DNA of 59,822 bases from Hepatocystis sp. ex Piliocolobus tephrosceles. Taxonomy: Eukaryota; Apicomplexa; Aconoidasida; Haemosporida; Plasmodiidae. The stretch is from contig CABPSV020000002.1 in assembly GCA_902459845.2 (NCBI GenBank), positions 1-59,822 of the forward strand, read 5' to 3'. Shown here piece by piece: positions 24,475 to 35,926 of the stretch. The notes below the pieces were generated by a model. That model did no database searches. It saw only the letters and a program-made list of their open reading frames with translations, and had not been told where the DNA came from. Position numbers and translations under genes: made by a program. Each line of letters begins with the position of its first letter. The first letter of the stretch is position 1.

Positions 24475-25463
24475 GTTGGCTTATTTTTCAGGTTACATAG
24501 AGGTCCAGAAAACACCTATTGACAGATTTATAACCAAAGTGATAAATATTTACAAAAAGAATTATAAAGACAATTATGATTTATTTAAGACAGAGATGAC
24601 AAGTATGTTTACAAATATGGTTAATAATCTTAAATGTTTTAAAGATGTAAGATACAATAAATAAGATAAAATAAATAAGATAAAATAAAGTTACCAAATG
24701 TTACATATCACAAGAAAAAAGAAATAGAAGCAGTTGTAAACAAATGATTTTGCGAAACAATAGTTTGTTATAATTGTTTGTTTTTGTAATACTTATTATT
24801 ATTACTATTATTATTACTATTACTATTGCTGTTACTATTATTATTACTACTATTATTACTATTCTTATTATTATTTTTACTTTCTTTGTGATTTATTGTA
24901 TTTTTTAAAAACTATTAACATCCTATAATGTTAGAACTTGGAAAATTATAAAAAAGTGTAAAGTACCCAACACTAAAATATTTTTTTACGTTTTTACTTT
25001 TTTTTTTTTTTATAGGTATGGATGCGGGAGTGTATTGCTAAACGAATAAAAAATAAATATAAAATAGTTGAATCAGATGAAGATAAAATAATATATGATG
25101 AAAACTATGAAGAAAAACATGTTAACACATTTTTATATAAACTAAGAAAATTAAGTAAAGGTGTAAAAAAAAAAAAAAAAAAATATTCACTACATTGGTC
25201 ACACGTCTCCTTTCGGCATAAACGTGTATATATATATATATATATATATGTGTATATAGGTATATATTACTGTATATATCACTGTATATATCACTGTATA
25301 TGTTACTGTATATGTTACTGTATATATTACTATATATATTACTGTATATATATTTTTCTTTTTATATATTTAAAATTTTAAAATGCAGAAGCAGATAAGG
25401 TGGTACTTAAAAAAAATTATAGCCAAAAAAAAAATAAAAAAAAAAAAAAAATTCATAATTTAA
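21494..25463 (+). CDS. Secretory multi-pass membrane protein with Cys-rich GCC2/GCC3-like ectodomain, five exons
   Basis: Predicted exons are 21494-23827, 24111-24324, 24492-24646, 25016-25162 and 25389-25463 (974 residues, phases consistent). Residues 1-22 are a signal peptide. Residues about 23-95 are a cysteine-rich module with the spacing of ephrin-receptor-like GCC2/GCC3 repeats (CYECGINSYS, CFQCPPSSF), and a second Cys cluster lies at about 155-195. Multiple membrane helices follow from about 197. Residues about 560-690 show landmarks of protist GCC2 multi-pass proteins: PKDLR, then YGFYTFL, a helix pair, then IKPY. The architecture recalls the far larger cysteine-repeat modular proteins of Plasmodium. 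The apparent stop at 23837 lies in the first intron (donor GTATGC). The later exons are read as a cytosolic tail ending in a Lys-rich stretch. Function unknown. The intron 2 donor GTTTTA and the last exon are the least certain parts. Confidence 0.75.
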
Positions 25464-25511
25464 ATCAAGAATAAATAGTTAAAAGGTAACAAATAATACA
25501 ATAAAAATCGC

Positions 25512-25536
<25 letters not shown>

Positions 25537-25543
<7 letters not shown>

Positions 25544-27109
25544 CAATTGTTAAACAAATCTGTATAGCTAGTTCCGTAATTTTTTAAAGGCTTATAAATT
25601 TCCCATTTGGAGGCCGGGAAAATATGTTTATTTCTTTCATACCATCTTCGTTCTACAAGTTTTCCAGCATGCGTCTAAAAAAAGAAATATGTATATGTTC
25701 GTACGTACATATGTATGTATTTTTTTTTTTTTTTTTTACGCATGTCCAATTAAACATTGTAACTGTATATAAGTATATAAATACGTAAATACATAAAACA
25801 CATAAGTACGTAAATACATAAAACACATAAATACATAAATACACAAACACGTAATTACATAAACACATAAACACGTAATTACATAAACACATAAATATAT
25901 TAATTTTTTTTTTTTTTTTTTTATTATTCTATTTACATCTGTTTTTTCTTTTCTTATGTCCGTAATTCCAGATAAATTTTCAACTGCATCAAAAACAAAA
26001 AGAGGACCTGTTTTTCCTTGAGCTTTATTTTTAACTAATTCATAAAATGTTAAATAATTTGGCAGTATAATATCTTCTTTTACGAATATTAATGTTTCAC
26101 ATGATGCTGATCTTAAATGCATAAATTCATTTTTTAAATTATCAACACATTTATTTATAAATTGTCCTATAGTAGTTTTTAGTTTTACTGAAATTTTTCT
26201 TCTATGTCCAGAACCATCATAATATGAATAAGTTATATCTATAACTTTTTCTTTTTGTTCATTTTCTAATTTATAATATAATTCTCTTAATTCTTTTTTT
26301 TTTAATTCAATTAGTTCATCACGTTCTTTATCTTTTAAAAATGAAGTATTAACAGTGGGGTCCTTCATTACTTTTTGAAAGTTATTTTTTGTTTTTATTT
26401 TTTGCGCATTTTTTGTGTTTATACTTGTGCTACTACTATTATCGATTGTATTACTATTAACACTTATTGTATCATTGTTTTCATTATTTATTATTTTTTT
26501 TTTTTCGTTTAAGTTACTAACATTTGAATTTGACTGATTTTTTTTTTCAATGTTAATTTGTTTTTCGTCTAACGAATTAGCTGGTAATTTTTTGGATTCT
26601 GTTGCTTTGTTGTCACCATCGTCACTGTTATTGTCACTGTTATTGTCACTGTTGTTTTCACTGTTGTTATATTGTTTTGTTTTTTTCTCATCTTCTTCAT
26701 TTTTATCTTCATTTCCATCTTCACTGCCATCTTCCTCATCATCATCATCATCGAAGCTAAAAGAAAATTTAAAATTTTTACGTTTGTCATGTTTGTTTTC
26801 TTTTATCTCTTCTGGTAAAACATCGTCTTTTCCTTCATTAAAAATTTTATTTTTTATTTTTTTATATTCGTGAACTGTTCTAAGTCCAACTGTTTCAGTA
26901 ATTAATTTATCATCTTCATTTTTATTTTTAACAAACATCTGATTAAGTTTCGGTGCCATTAAGGTCTTCTTTTTTATGTTTTCTTTTTGTTCCAAAAACT
27001 CCCTTTCTTTTCTTTTTCTTTCTAAAACGTACTTTTGAACTTTCCCATTTTCACTATTTATTATACTATCAATTAAATCAGCTGTTTTATTAGATTTGCG
27101 GAAATTCAT
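25537..27109 (-). CDS. XAP5/FAM50 family protein, two exons
   Basis: Nuclear protein of the XAP5 (FAM50A) family, associated with the spliceosome in animals and with the circadian timekeeper XAP5 in plants. Exon 1 is 27109-25937 (391 codons) and exon 2 is 25674-25537 (45 codons plus stop), joined in phase 0 to give 436 residues. Residues about 20-60 are the basic N-terminal helix. Residues about 115-170 are an acidic Asp/Glu run and an SDNN repeat. Residues about 285-391 are the conserved XAP5 domain ([41 protein letters not shown]). Exon 2 supplies the hallmark C-terminal block [18 protein letters not shown] followed by PASKWE. Without splicing the ORF would run into intron repeats ([13 protein letters not shown]), which are not protein. 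The stop lies 73 bases from that of the convergent GCC2-like gene. Confidence 0.96.
25775..25905. repeat. Repeats inside the XAP5 intron
   Basis: Interleaved copies of ACATAAACACGTAATT- and CGTAAATACATAAAAC-like units fill the intron (25675-25936). Confidence 0.85.
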
Positions 27110-27507
27110 TTTAAGTCTATAATTTATTAATGCATGAATAATACGTATATATATATATATATATATATTCGTGTTACTTTTAATCGCTGTTTACTACTTA
27201 ATATTGTTTTGACGCATACATATACAGACTAATGAATAAATTGTGTCATTTTTATTTTGTTACAATTTCATTTTAATTTGTTATGTCGCGTTTTAAAATA
27301 TTGTTTGCTATTGCTTACTTTTTTGTAGTAAAATGATTTTTTCTTCACTTTTTTTCACTTTTCTTTACTTCCATTTAGCTATTTTTTTTGTTTATTTGTT
27401 TTTAGTTTTTTTTTTATTATATTTTTTTTTTGTTGTTCTTATTTAGCTATTTTTTTTTTACGAGTTTTAGTTTTTTTTTTTTTTGTAACAATGTTATTTT
27501 CGCTTTT

Positions 27508-27539
<32 letters not shown>

Positions 27540-28167
27540 TAATTTAACAGTGTTCCCTACGATTATTTTTTGAAGTTCTGATTTATTAACGCACGAGTTC
27601 GCAAAAAAAAAAAAATAAAATAAAAAAAAAAATCTTTTATTTTTTGCTTCTGTTACGAATTTTCGTTCCGTTTCTTTTTTTTACATTTTATAATTTTTAT
27701 TTATAAAAATAAAAAATATAAAATGAATTTTGTAAAAAGTTAATATACGTTTGTAGATACAAAAGAGTATACTTATATACGTAAAATGTGAGGCTTCATT
27801 TATGTAAGTGGATTTATGCAAGCTTATGTTGCCACGTTAATTGTATGTGATATGAAAAAACAAAACCAAACAAAATAAAGCAAAGCAAAGCAAAGCAAAA
27901 CAAAACAAAGCAAAACAAAGCAAAACAAAACAAAACAAAACAAAATAGTTTTTGCAGGCGAAAAACAATTACTCCATATTAATTAAACTGAAAACATAAT
28001 TATATATTTTGAACTATTTGAATTATTTGAATTGTTTGAATTATTTGCAGAATCGCATATTTGTTATGTATTATCATTTAACATTAGTAGAAAAAAGAAA
28101 AAAAGATATTAACAAATTGATTACGAACAGAGTAGAAGAAATGATATGAAAAAAAAAAAAAAAAAAC
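27110..28167. other. Divergent intergenic region between XAP5 and methyltransferase
   Basis: No gene was supported. It contains T-tracts, a pentamer array of AAGCA/AAACA type at 27858-27945, and four TTTGAATTA-like copies at 28012-28048. Confidence 0.6.
27858..27945. repeat. AAGCA/AAACA pentanucleotide array
   Basis: About 17 pentamers, with GCAAA and ACAAA variants in blocks, upstream of the methyltransferase gene. Confidence 0.9.
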
Positions 28168-29680
28168 ATGAATAGAGTTATATGTGACACAATAAACATT
28201 ATAGAAAATGAAATAAATGTATATAATGACAAAGACATAAAATTTGAAGAATTTAGTAACTCATGTGCTACGTATACTAACAAATTTAATAATTTAGTTC
28301 ATTTAATATGTAAAGTTAAAAATGTTAGAAAACATGGGAGAATGTTATATTTTTATGATACGATTACTATAAAAGATAAAAATAATGAAAGTAATAATTT
28401 AATTTTTTTTAAAAACCATTGTTTAATTAATAATAATAAAAATAATATGAACAACAATGAAGAGAATGATGAGGATGTTAAAAAGGAAAAAATTTATGTA
28501 ATTAAAAATAAAGTTAATAAACAAAGTATTGCAGGAAATAGTAACATTCAGTTAGTAATTCATAAACAATTTTACACTGATGATGAAAAATTTAATTTAT
28601 ACCAACAACATTTAATGTTGAGTAAAACATATGAAGAAAAATATAAAAATGAAAAGGAAACACCATTAAACATGAGTCGTTGGTATTACTCAATAAATTT
28701 ATGTAAGCAGTATTATAGAAATTTAAAAAAAGAAAAAAATATTGAGCATATTAAAGAGAGTTGTATTGAGAAAAGTGAAGTAAATGAAGTAAATGAAGTG
28801 AAGGGTGGTGATCTTAATATATCATTATTATTACTGAATGAATATATAAAATTTGAGATTATAAATAAAATTATTAAAACAGACACATTAGTATACATTA
28901 TTGGATTGCCCGTTTTAACAAATACACAGGAAAAATCGATATTAGTATTTGCTTCTTATCTGTTACAAGTAAAAAAATAAAAACAACTAAATAAAATGTT
29001 GTTCATTTAGATATAAATGTCATGTGAGTGTTTTATTTTGTTATGTTTTACGTTGTTACGTTTTACGTTGTTATGTTTTACGTTGTTATGTTTTACGTTG
29101 TTATGTTTTACGTTGTTATGTTTTACGTTGTTATGTTTTATTTTGTTATGTTTTACGATGTTAAATATATATACGCACGCATACACATGATGTATCCGAA
29201 TATACTGCTTTGTAGGTAAATTACGAATATTTTAATATTAACCAAGTTTTTAATTTGTTTGAAAATAATTATTTTTCTATGCTCACACTATGCAAAAGTT
29301 TACGCGTTCATGATGAGTATATTTACAATATGTATAATAAACAAGAAGAGTGCAAAAAAAAAAGGCACATAATGGATATTGTATATAAGAATAAGGATTA
29401 TACAAGTGTAAGTAATCAGAAAATGAATAATTTTGAAATTTTTATAATAAAAATGATTGATATTTTACCAAAATTATTTGAAATACAATCAAGTGATTTT
29501 AAGTATAATATTGACCATAGTAATGACACAAAAAAAGATAAAATTTTGCTAAACGATTTGAACTTGAGTATATTAAACGAATATTTATTTGTTAATGTCG
29601 CAGATGTTAAAATAGAAGATTGTTGTGAAAAGATAGGGGAAAACAACGAAAATGACAACATTGATAATGCGAAACAGAAG

Positions 29681-29732
<52 letters not shown>

Positions 29733-31484
29733 ATTACATCTTATATGAATAATAAAAAATTTCCACAAATACAATGGATGCTTAATCACATTAACATTTT
29801 ATTTAAAGAAATAAAAATAACAACAAATTTACATGATTATACTTATTATTACGACGATATGATTGCATGTATTTCAAAACTTGTTAATAAGTATATTGAA
29901 AATAACAGTACACTTTTTCAAAATTATTTGCAATTTCTAAAATTATTTATTGACCATAATAATAATTTAGTTTCTGTAAAAAATGTGGAAAAAGTAATGA
30001 ATGATATTGAAGTATGTACAAAAAAAAAAATAATCACTTTTGAAAACACTCAATGGAGTAATGTACAATTTTATAGTATTAAAGATATGTATAACAGTAT
30101 GTGTAGTAATACTCATTTCGAGTTTAAGAATAACATAGATAATAATTTTAAACGATATGATGACAACAAAAATAACGTTAATGAAAAATGTACGGATGAG
30201 ATGAGTAAGCATGTTCAAATTTGCGAGTCTGTACAAAGTTTTAGTTACAACGAAACAGACAAGTGCGAAATAGCTAGTTACAAAAGAGGAAATATTATGA
30301 ATAGTGATATTAACAACTTTAATAATAATATTACATCAGGTGTATTATGTAAAAATGTTAAGCCACATAATTTAACATATGATTATTGTATTTTAGATGT
30401 AGGAGGAGGAAAAGGTGATTTAGGTATATATATTGCTTTAACTTTTAAAAATGTTTTAGTTATAATATTAGATATTAATGTAAATTCTCTTTTTAGTTGT
30501 TTTATAAAAATGTATACAAACAAAATGTTTAATATTTTAATAATGCATGAATCTATATTAAATTTCGATTTTAAAAAATATAAAATTGATTTGATTGTTG
30601 GTTTACATTGTTGTGGTGGATTAACTGATTATACGATTAGAAAATGTATTATTGAAAAAATTCCTTTTTTAATTTGTTCTTGTTGTTATACAAAATTTAA
30701 AGAATATAGAAAATATATATTTGATTTTAAGGATGATATAATATTAAATGAAATAAACAACTACATTTTTGATAAAAAATATTGTTCATATATGAATTCT
30801 ATCTGTGATGATACTTTGAATGGTAATGAAAATTTAGTACCACTTAGTAACAATAATGACAATGGCAGTGGCAGTAGCAGTAGTAGTAGTAGTAGTAGTA
30901 CATGTGACAGTAGTAACAGTAAGATGGAATGTTCAAATAATGAATGTGTTTTTTTTAATAATATAAATAATTCAAGTACTAAACATGAGACGAATAATAA
31001 TAGTAATAATAATAACTGTCACATTAATTCCAAAAAAATAGAACTTGACAATTTAAAAGATAAATTATGTAACAAAAAAAGGTATACTTATAACAAAATA
31101 GAAGAAAAAAATATATTAACTAAAAAAGATATAAAAAGTGATGGTCTCTCCTCTTGTAATAATTATTATAGTAATAATAATGAGGAAAACGAAATTAATA
31201 AATGTTCTCAAAAGTATGATAAATATACAGTAAAAATAAAAAGAAGAACTATACCGAATACATATTCGTTTGTAAATTTATTGGCTAAACTATGTGAAAG
31301 TGAAAGTAAAAGCATATCATTTAAATGTATGCATTTTTATAATAATTTAAGATTTAAAATTTTACAAAAGTTATTTGATACTAACCAAATGTTAGAAACA
31401 AAAAATAAAATGCACTTGTCATTACATTCATTTCCAGTTGCCTTCTCTCCAAAAAACATCGTTTTGAAGGGCTATTTTTATTAA
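28168..31484 (+). CDS. Methyltransferase of the GSTCD/METTL25-like group, frame broken at poly(A)
   Basis: Exon 1 is 28168-28968 (267 codons, donor GTAAAA). Exon 2 starts at 29216 after TTTGTAG and runs to 31484. Inside exon 2 a 48-base poly(A) run (29681-29728) separates two frames. Upstream the frame ends at GAATAA just after the run; downstream it is open from about 29652 to 31484. Losing one A (or gaining two) would give one protein of about 1,022 residues. The catalytic fold is clear: the SAM-binding loop DVGGGKGDLG (30399-30428), then ILDIN, then GLHCCGGLTD, then ICSCCY, and a C-terminal SPKNIVLKGYF. This order is typical of Methyltransf_32 proteins and related to tRNA methylase TRM13 (LCG..TD motif). 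Exon 1 may hold an OB-like fold (ICKVKNVRKHGRMLYFYD). Substrate is unknown, possibly RNA. The break is more likely a sequencing or assembly error than a pseudogene. Confidence 0.8.
29026..29165. repeat. 15-base tandem repeat inside the methyltransferase intron
   Basis: About eight copies of TTATGTTTTACGTTG between donor 28969 and acceptor 29215. It produces a false VMFYV ORF. Confidence 0.95.
29681..29728 (+). repeat. 48-base poly(A) run in coding sequence
   Basis: An uninterrupted A48 preceded by GAAACAGAAG and followed by GG. It would encode about 16 Lys. This is the point where the methyltransferase reading frame shifts. Confidence 0.95.
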
Positions 31485-31514
31485 GACCTGGTGTACATAG
31501 TAAACTGCTAATCT

Positions 31515-31585
31515 GGACGAATAAAATAGTTAATTAAACAAATAAAATAGTTAATTCAACAAATAAAATAGTTAATTAAACAAAT
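31515..31585. repeat. 21-base triplicate after the methyltransferase stop
   Basis: Three copies of AATAAAATAGTTAATTAAAC-type units followed by a poly(A) run, in the short spacer between convergent genes. Confidence 0.85.
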
Positions 31586-31740
31586 AAAAAAAAAAAAAAA
31601 AAAAAAAAAAACGTTTATATAGCATTTATTAAATTATAAATAATAAATAATAATTTTATTTATTGTTTCTTTGTAATAAGTGAAAAAAAAAGAAGATTAA
31701 CATTTTTTACAAAATGTTATCCCAACAAAAGTTGTAATAG

Positions 31741-32331
31741 CTAGCGAAAGACAAAGTTTTTCATTTCCAATTCTTTTTTAATGGTGTCTAATTCCTGTAA
31801 TACGATATAAGATAATATATATATATATTTTTTTTTATTTATATATGCATGTGTATATGCGTACGAGCGCACGTATATAATTTATAAAACTTTAGTATTA
31901 TTTATTTGCTTTACATTCAACAACTCTGTGTAGGCATTAGGTACATTATTGAAATTATATAAACGTATTGATATACAAACAGCTACATAGCAGCACAAAG
32001 CACCTAATAGGTATGTGGGAATCTATAAATTAAAAAAATCAGAAAAGTCAAAAATATTAAAAAAAAAAAAAAAATATGTAACAAACAAAATTGAAATGTT
32101 CTGTTTGGTTCATATATTTTTCAAAGCTGTTATTATTTATGATATATTTTAAATATTTTATAACTCTTTTCATTATATTCTTATTTTCTATTTATTATTT
32201 TTTTTTTTTTAAACGTTTACAAGTATCCATTTAATCAATGAGTTTGATTTTTTATATTGGTCAAATTTATATATCCAAAAAATTGTACTGACCAAAAATG
32301 TTATTATGATAACTTTTCCTCTTGTTAACAT
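31741..32331 (-). CDS. DPM3: DPM3-like subunit of dolichol-phosphate-mannose synthase, three exons
   Basis: Small ER membrane subunit that tethers and stabilises the catalytic DPM1 in the enzyme making dolichol-phosphate-mannose, the donor for GPI anchors and glycosylation. Exons on the minus strand are 32331-32221 (37 codons), 32022-31915 (36) and 31794-31741 (17 plus stop). All are phase 0 with GT...AG borders, giving 90 residues; human DPM3 has 92. Residues about 6-21 and 36-57 are membrane helices. The second begins with the family signature P-x-YLL followed by CY (IPTYLLGALCCYVAV), then R-L-Y-x-F. The tail is a coiled coil (AYTELLNELDTIKKELEMKN) ending in VFR, matching the DPM3 tail that ends GLRF. 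Each exon is too short to appear as a long ORF. It is divergent from the CPW-WPC gene, with a 491-base spacer. Confidence 0.86.
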
Positions 32332-32822
32332 ATTGTCAAGCCCTTTTTTTTTTTTTCTTCTACTCTTCTTTATAACAAAGCTTTTTGAGTCCCTAATTGT
32401 TTTTTTTTTTTTTGTCTTTTTTTTGTTATTTATTTGGTTTTTTATTCTACTGTATATGTTGAAAAAAAATAAATAAATAAATAATTAATTATTTAAAATT
32501 TTAATTTATGTTTAATATATATATATAAAAAAAAAAAAAAAAAAAAATAATGTGTCATTACACGTTTGTATTATTAAGTATAGACTGAAATTATGAAACA
32601 ACATATATATTACTATCATATAAAGAGAAAATAAAAAAAAAGAAAAAGAAAAATATAATTTATTTTTCTCTTTTTTTTTTATTTTATTATTATTATTATT
32701 ATTTTTTTTTTATTTGTTATTCATTTGTTTTTTAACATTAAGAGTGTTATATTTATTTATTGCTCCTAAAGAACAAGCTTTCTTAATTTGGCATAAATTA
32801 TAAAACTTTATATTTGTAAAAA
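32332..32822. promoter_or_regulatory. Shared divergent promoter region of DPM3-like and CPW-WPC genes
   Basis: This 491-base spacer lies between two divergently starting genes and must hold both 5' UTRs and promoters. It consists of A/T tracts and ATT repeats; no specific element could be identified. Confidence 0.5.
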
Positions 32823-33165
32823 ATGAATAGGTTTATAATATTTTTATTTTTTATATGTTTATATTTTGAAATAATCTTATGTGAAAATGAGAACGTAAGT
32901 TTATTATAATATGCACAAAACGTATATATGTATATATACACGTATGTATGTAAATATATATATATATATAACAAATCACGAATGTGAGCTTTTCCAATAC
33001 ATTAAAGTTATATTATCAATGGAGTTGCTATTGCATGCATATATTAATAATACAATTACAGTAAAATAGTGATTATGAATATATATATATTTACTCAAAT
33101 ATATATATTGCATTAAATGTTAACTTTTTTTGCAATTTTAACTTTAATTTAAATTTTTTAAATGT

Positions 33166-33213
<48 letters not shown>

Positions 33214-33294
33214 TAATTAACATCTTTCACAAATTAATCAGGAAAGTGAACTATTTTCTAATAAAGAGCTGGAAGATATAGGAAGCAGTGCAGG

Positions 33295-33331
<37 letters not shown>

Positions 33332-33591
33332 GAAATAAAATAAAATAAAATTATTTAATAAAATATATGTATAAATATGGAAAAAAAAATTAAAAATTAA
33401 ATATATAACTATGTATGAATATTAGAATAACAAAATTTATAAGGGAAAAAAAAAAAAATAAATAATAAGTGCTAAAATTTTTTTAGGTGACATTGTTACG
33501 AGCTCTTCAAATGCGCCGTCTACAGAAGATAAGCACATTCCTAATACCAACGTTGCTGGAAATGTAAATATATATACTACAAACATATGTA

Positions 33592-33630
<39 letters not shown>

Positions 33631-34878
33631 ATATTTGTGTATACAAATAAATGTATACATTTTACGCTTTTGTTGTTAAATCCTTGTTATGTATATTATA
33701 TTTTGGTTCTTAATGTATGAACTTATATGTCAATAAAACAAAATTTTATTAATCTGTTTATTTAAAAAAATTTACAACAGTGAATATGATAAATATTTCA
33801 ATTAATTATATATGTGTATATATGTATATATATGTATACATATATATAACTCTATGTGTTGTATCATATTGTAGATTTTGAAGATCATAAAAAATATCCC
33901 ACCTCCTGTCATTAAAAGTAAAAACAGAACACAGTATTTTTGTTTTTGTTGTACATTATATGTAATATTGTATGTTTAGTTAAATTTTTTTTAATTTAAA
34001 AAATTGTGATTTATTTCTATTTATTATTGTTAAAATTTTTTTTTTTTTTTAATAGTAAATGAAGACAACTTAATTGATCCGGATATTATCTGCGAAAGAG
34101 ATTATAGCGTCCCTTGTCCAAATGTTAAAAAATATATATTAATAATTTTCTTTCTTTTTTTTTCCTTTTTATTTATTTTTAAATATGAATTATATATATT
34201 TTATTATTCATAGGATTTTAATTATATTGGATCTGTTTATGAAACAGATGATGAGATATGTGCACCGTCACCAACCTATGACGGTTAAAAAAAAAAAAAA
34301 AATTAAAATTAAAATAAAAAAAAAAAAAAAACAAACTGCGTGGTTAGCTAATAATTAAATAAAATATGCATTTTTCGAATATTTTTTGTTTTTTATACAT
34401 TAACTTTTAAGCACCACATATTCTTTCATTTGTTAGGTCCATGTATGGATAAAGAGTTAAATATAAATGACATATCAGATATACAAAAAGAAAGTTGGTC
34501 TAAAAAATGTCAAGCATTTTGGCCTTGCAAAAAATGTGTCAGAAACTTTACGTTATTTTGTCCAGGTTTTTTATTTATAAAAAGAAAAAAAATATATAGA
34601 AAAATTTGAATATTTGCATGTGTATATAAATATAAACACAAAAATAAATGTTATTATAAACACATTTTATTTAATATGACAATGCACAAGAAGTATAATA
34701 TGTTTTATATTTTCTTTTATTGTAAGAAAAATGGAATAGAGTAAAGGGGTCTATAAGGTCTTGTGAACCTTCAGAATCTTACAATGGACCCTGTAAATTT
34801 GTAGTACACTTTTCTGGATACAACACCACAATGTTAGAAGAGTGGAGTTTAAAATGTCATGCTTGGTGGTAATAAAAA

Positions 34879-34919
<41 letters not shown>

Positions 34920-35227
34920 GTATACAGTTTATGAAACAATTTTTAATTTCTCCATACTTCAATACTGTTATAATTAATTAAATATATTTTTTACTCGTGT
35001 GTGATTTAAATAGGGCTTGTGATCATACAAATGTAATAGATAATTGTCCTGATGAGGACCTCCCTATAACACCAGATTCTACTAGGTTATTACAAAAGCT
35101 ATTAGCAGTTAAACGTACACATATACGCATGAATACATATACATATGAATACATATATATGTATATTATTAAGTTTTTGCATATTATAAGTTTTGAATAT
35201 TTTTGTAAAATTGTAGGTGGAGATTAA
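32823..35227 (+). CDS. CPW-WPC family secreted protein, ten exons
   Basis: Predicted exons are 32823-32894, 33242-33293, 33487-33563, 33875-33917, 34056-34123, 34214-34283, 34437-34565, 34727-34868, 35014-35114 and 35217-35227. They sum to 765 bases in consistent phase, 254 residues. Residues 1-20 are a signal peptide (FIIFLFFICLYF). Two CPW-WPC domains follow. Domain 1 (about 94-161) starts CERDYSVPCP and ends WSKKCQAFWPC. Domain 2 (about 161-229) starts CVRNFTLFCPEKW and ends WSLKCHAWWAC, with Ala replacing the Pro of WPC. Each contains the internal C-x-P-x-x-x-Y-x-G-x-C box. In Plasmodium this family is made in zygotes and ookinetes and reaches the surface; transcripts are commonly stored in female gametocytes. 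No GPI signal or membrane anchor is seen. The tiny last exon (RGD plus stop) is the weakest part. Confidence 0.92.
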
Positions 35228-35767
35228 AACATAACTATCAGTAAAGTTCTATTTTAATTTTTTTTTTTATTCAAATTTTTAATTTTCTCATAATAGTTTT
35301 GGCTTATATTTATTGATATGGTAAATATTTATTGGATCAAGTAATATTTTTTGTTTTCTGTAAAAATTAGAAGATACATAAATATGATTTACAAGTGCGT
35401 ATATGTATAATTAATTTATTATTTGGCGTTAATTTTTTTTTTTATGTTATAAATTTGTTTTTGTTTATTTAACATTTTTTTTTGTTTAAATATGTGGTGT
35501 TTGCAAACATAAAAAAAAAAAAAAAAACATAAAAAAAAGAAACATATAAAAAATAACATAAAAAAAAACATAAAAAAAAACATAAAAAATAAAAAATGTA
35601 AAATTTTAATAATGTTCAAAATAATAATTCACAGTTTATATTGAACTAAAAACAAAAATGACTTAAAACAAATACCACTAGGGATAAAAAAGTTAGCACA
35701 TAACTGAAAAACACTAATTAGCACAAAAATATAATATAAAAAATAAAAATACAAATTTGTATATATA

Positions 35768-35800
<33 letters not shown>

Positions 35801-35926
35801 TTTATAAGTGTGTACCTTTTTAGTAAGGTCGGGTGAGTAATAATATATGTTTAGTAAAATACGTATACAAAATGTGAACTGATATATATACAGAAAAAAT
35901 ATAAAAAACAAGCATACAAACGTAAG
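35228..35926. other. Intergenic between convergent CPW-WPC and formin genes
   Basis: No gene. It holds A-tracts separated by CAT (about 35510-35590) and a (TATATG)n microsatellite at about 35760-35800; these are 3' UTRs of both neighbours. Confidence 0.6.

Noticed and set aside
25736..25936. C-terminal extension of XAP5 as [14 protein letters not shown]
   Set aside because: This is intron repeat sequence; splicing at 25936/25675 gives the conserved XAP5 C-terminus.
35115..35216. Read-through tail of the CPW-WPC protein
   Set aside because: The THIRMNTYTYEYIYMY tail is microsatellite-derived, while a GT...AG intron gives a short in-phase end. The point is uncertain.
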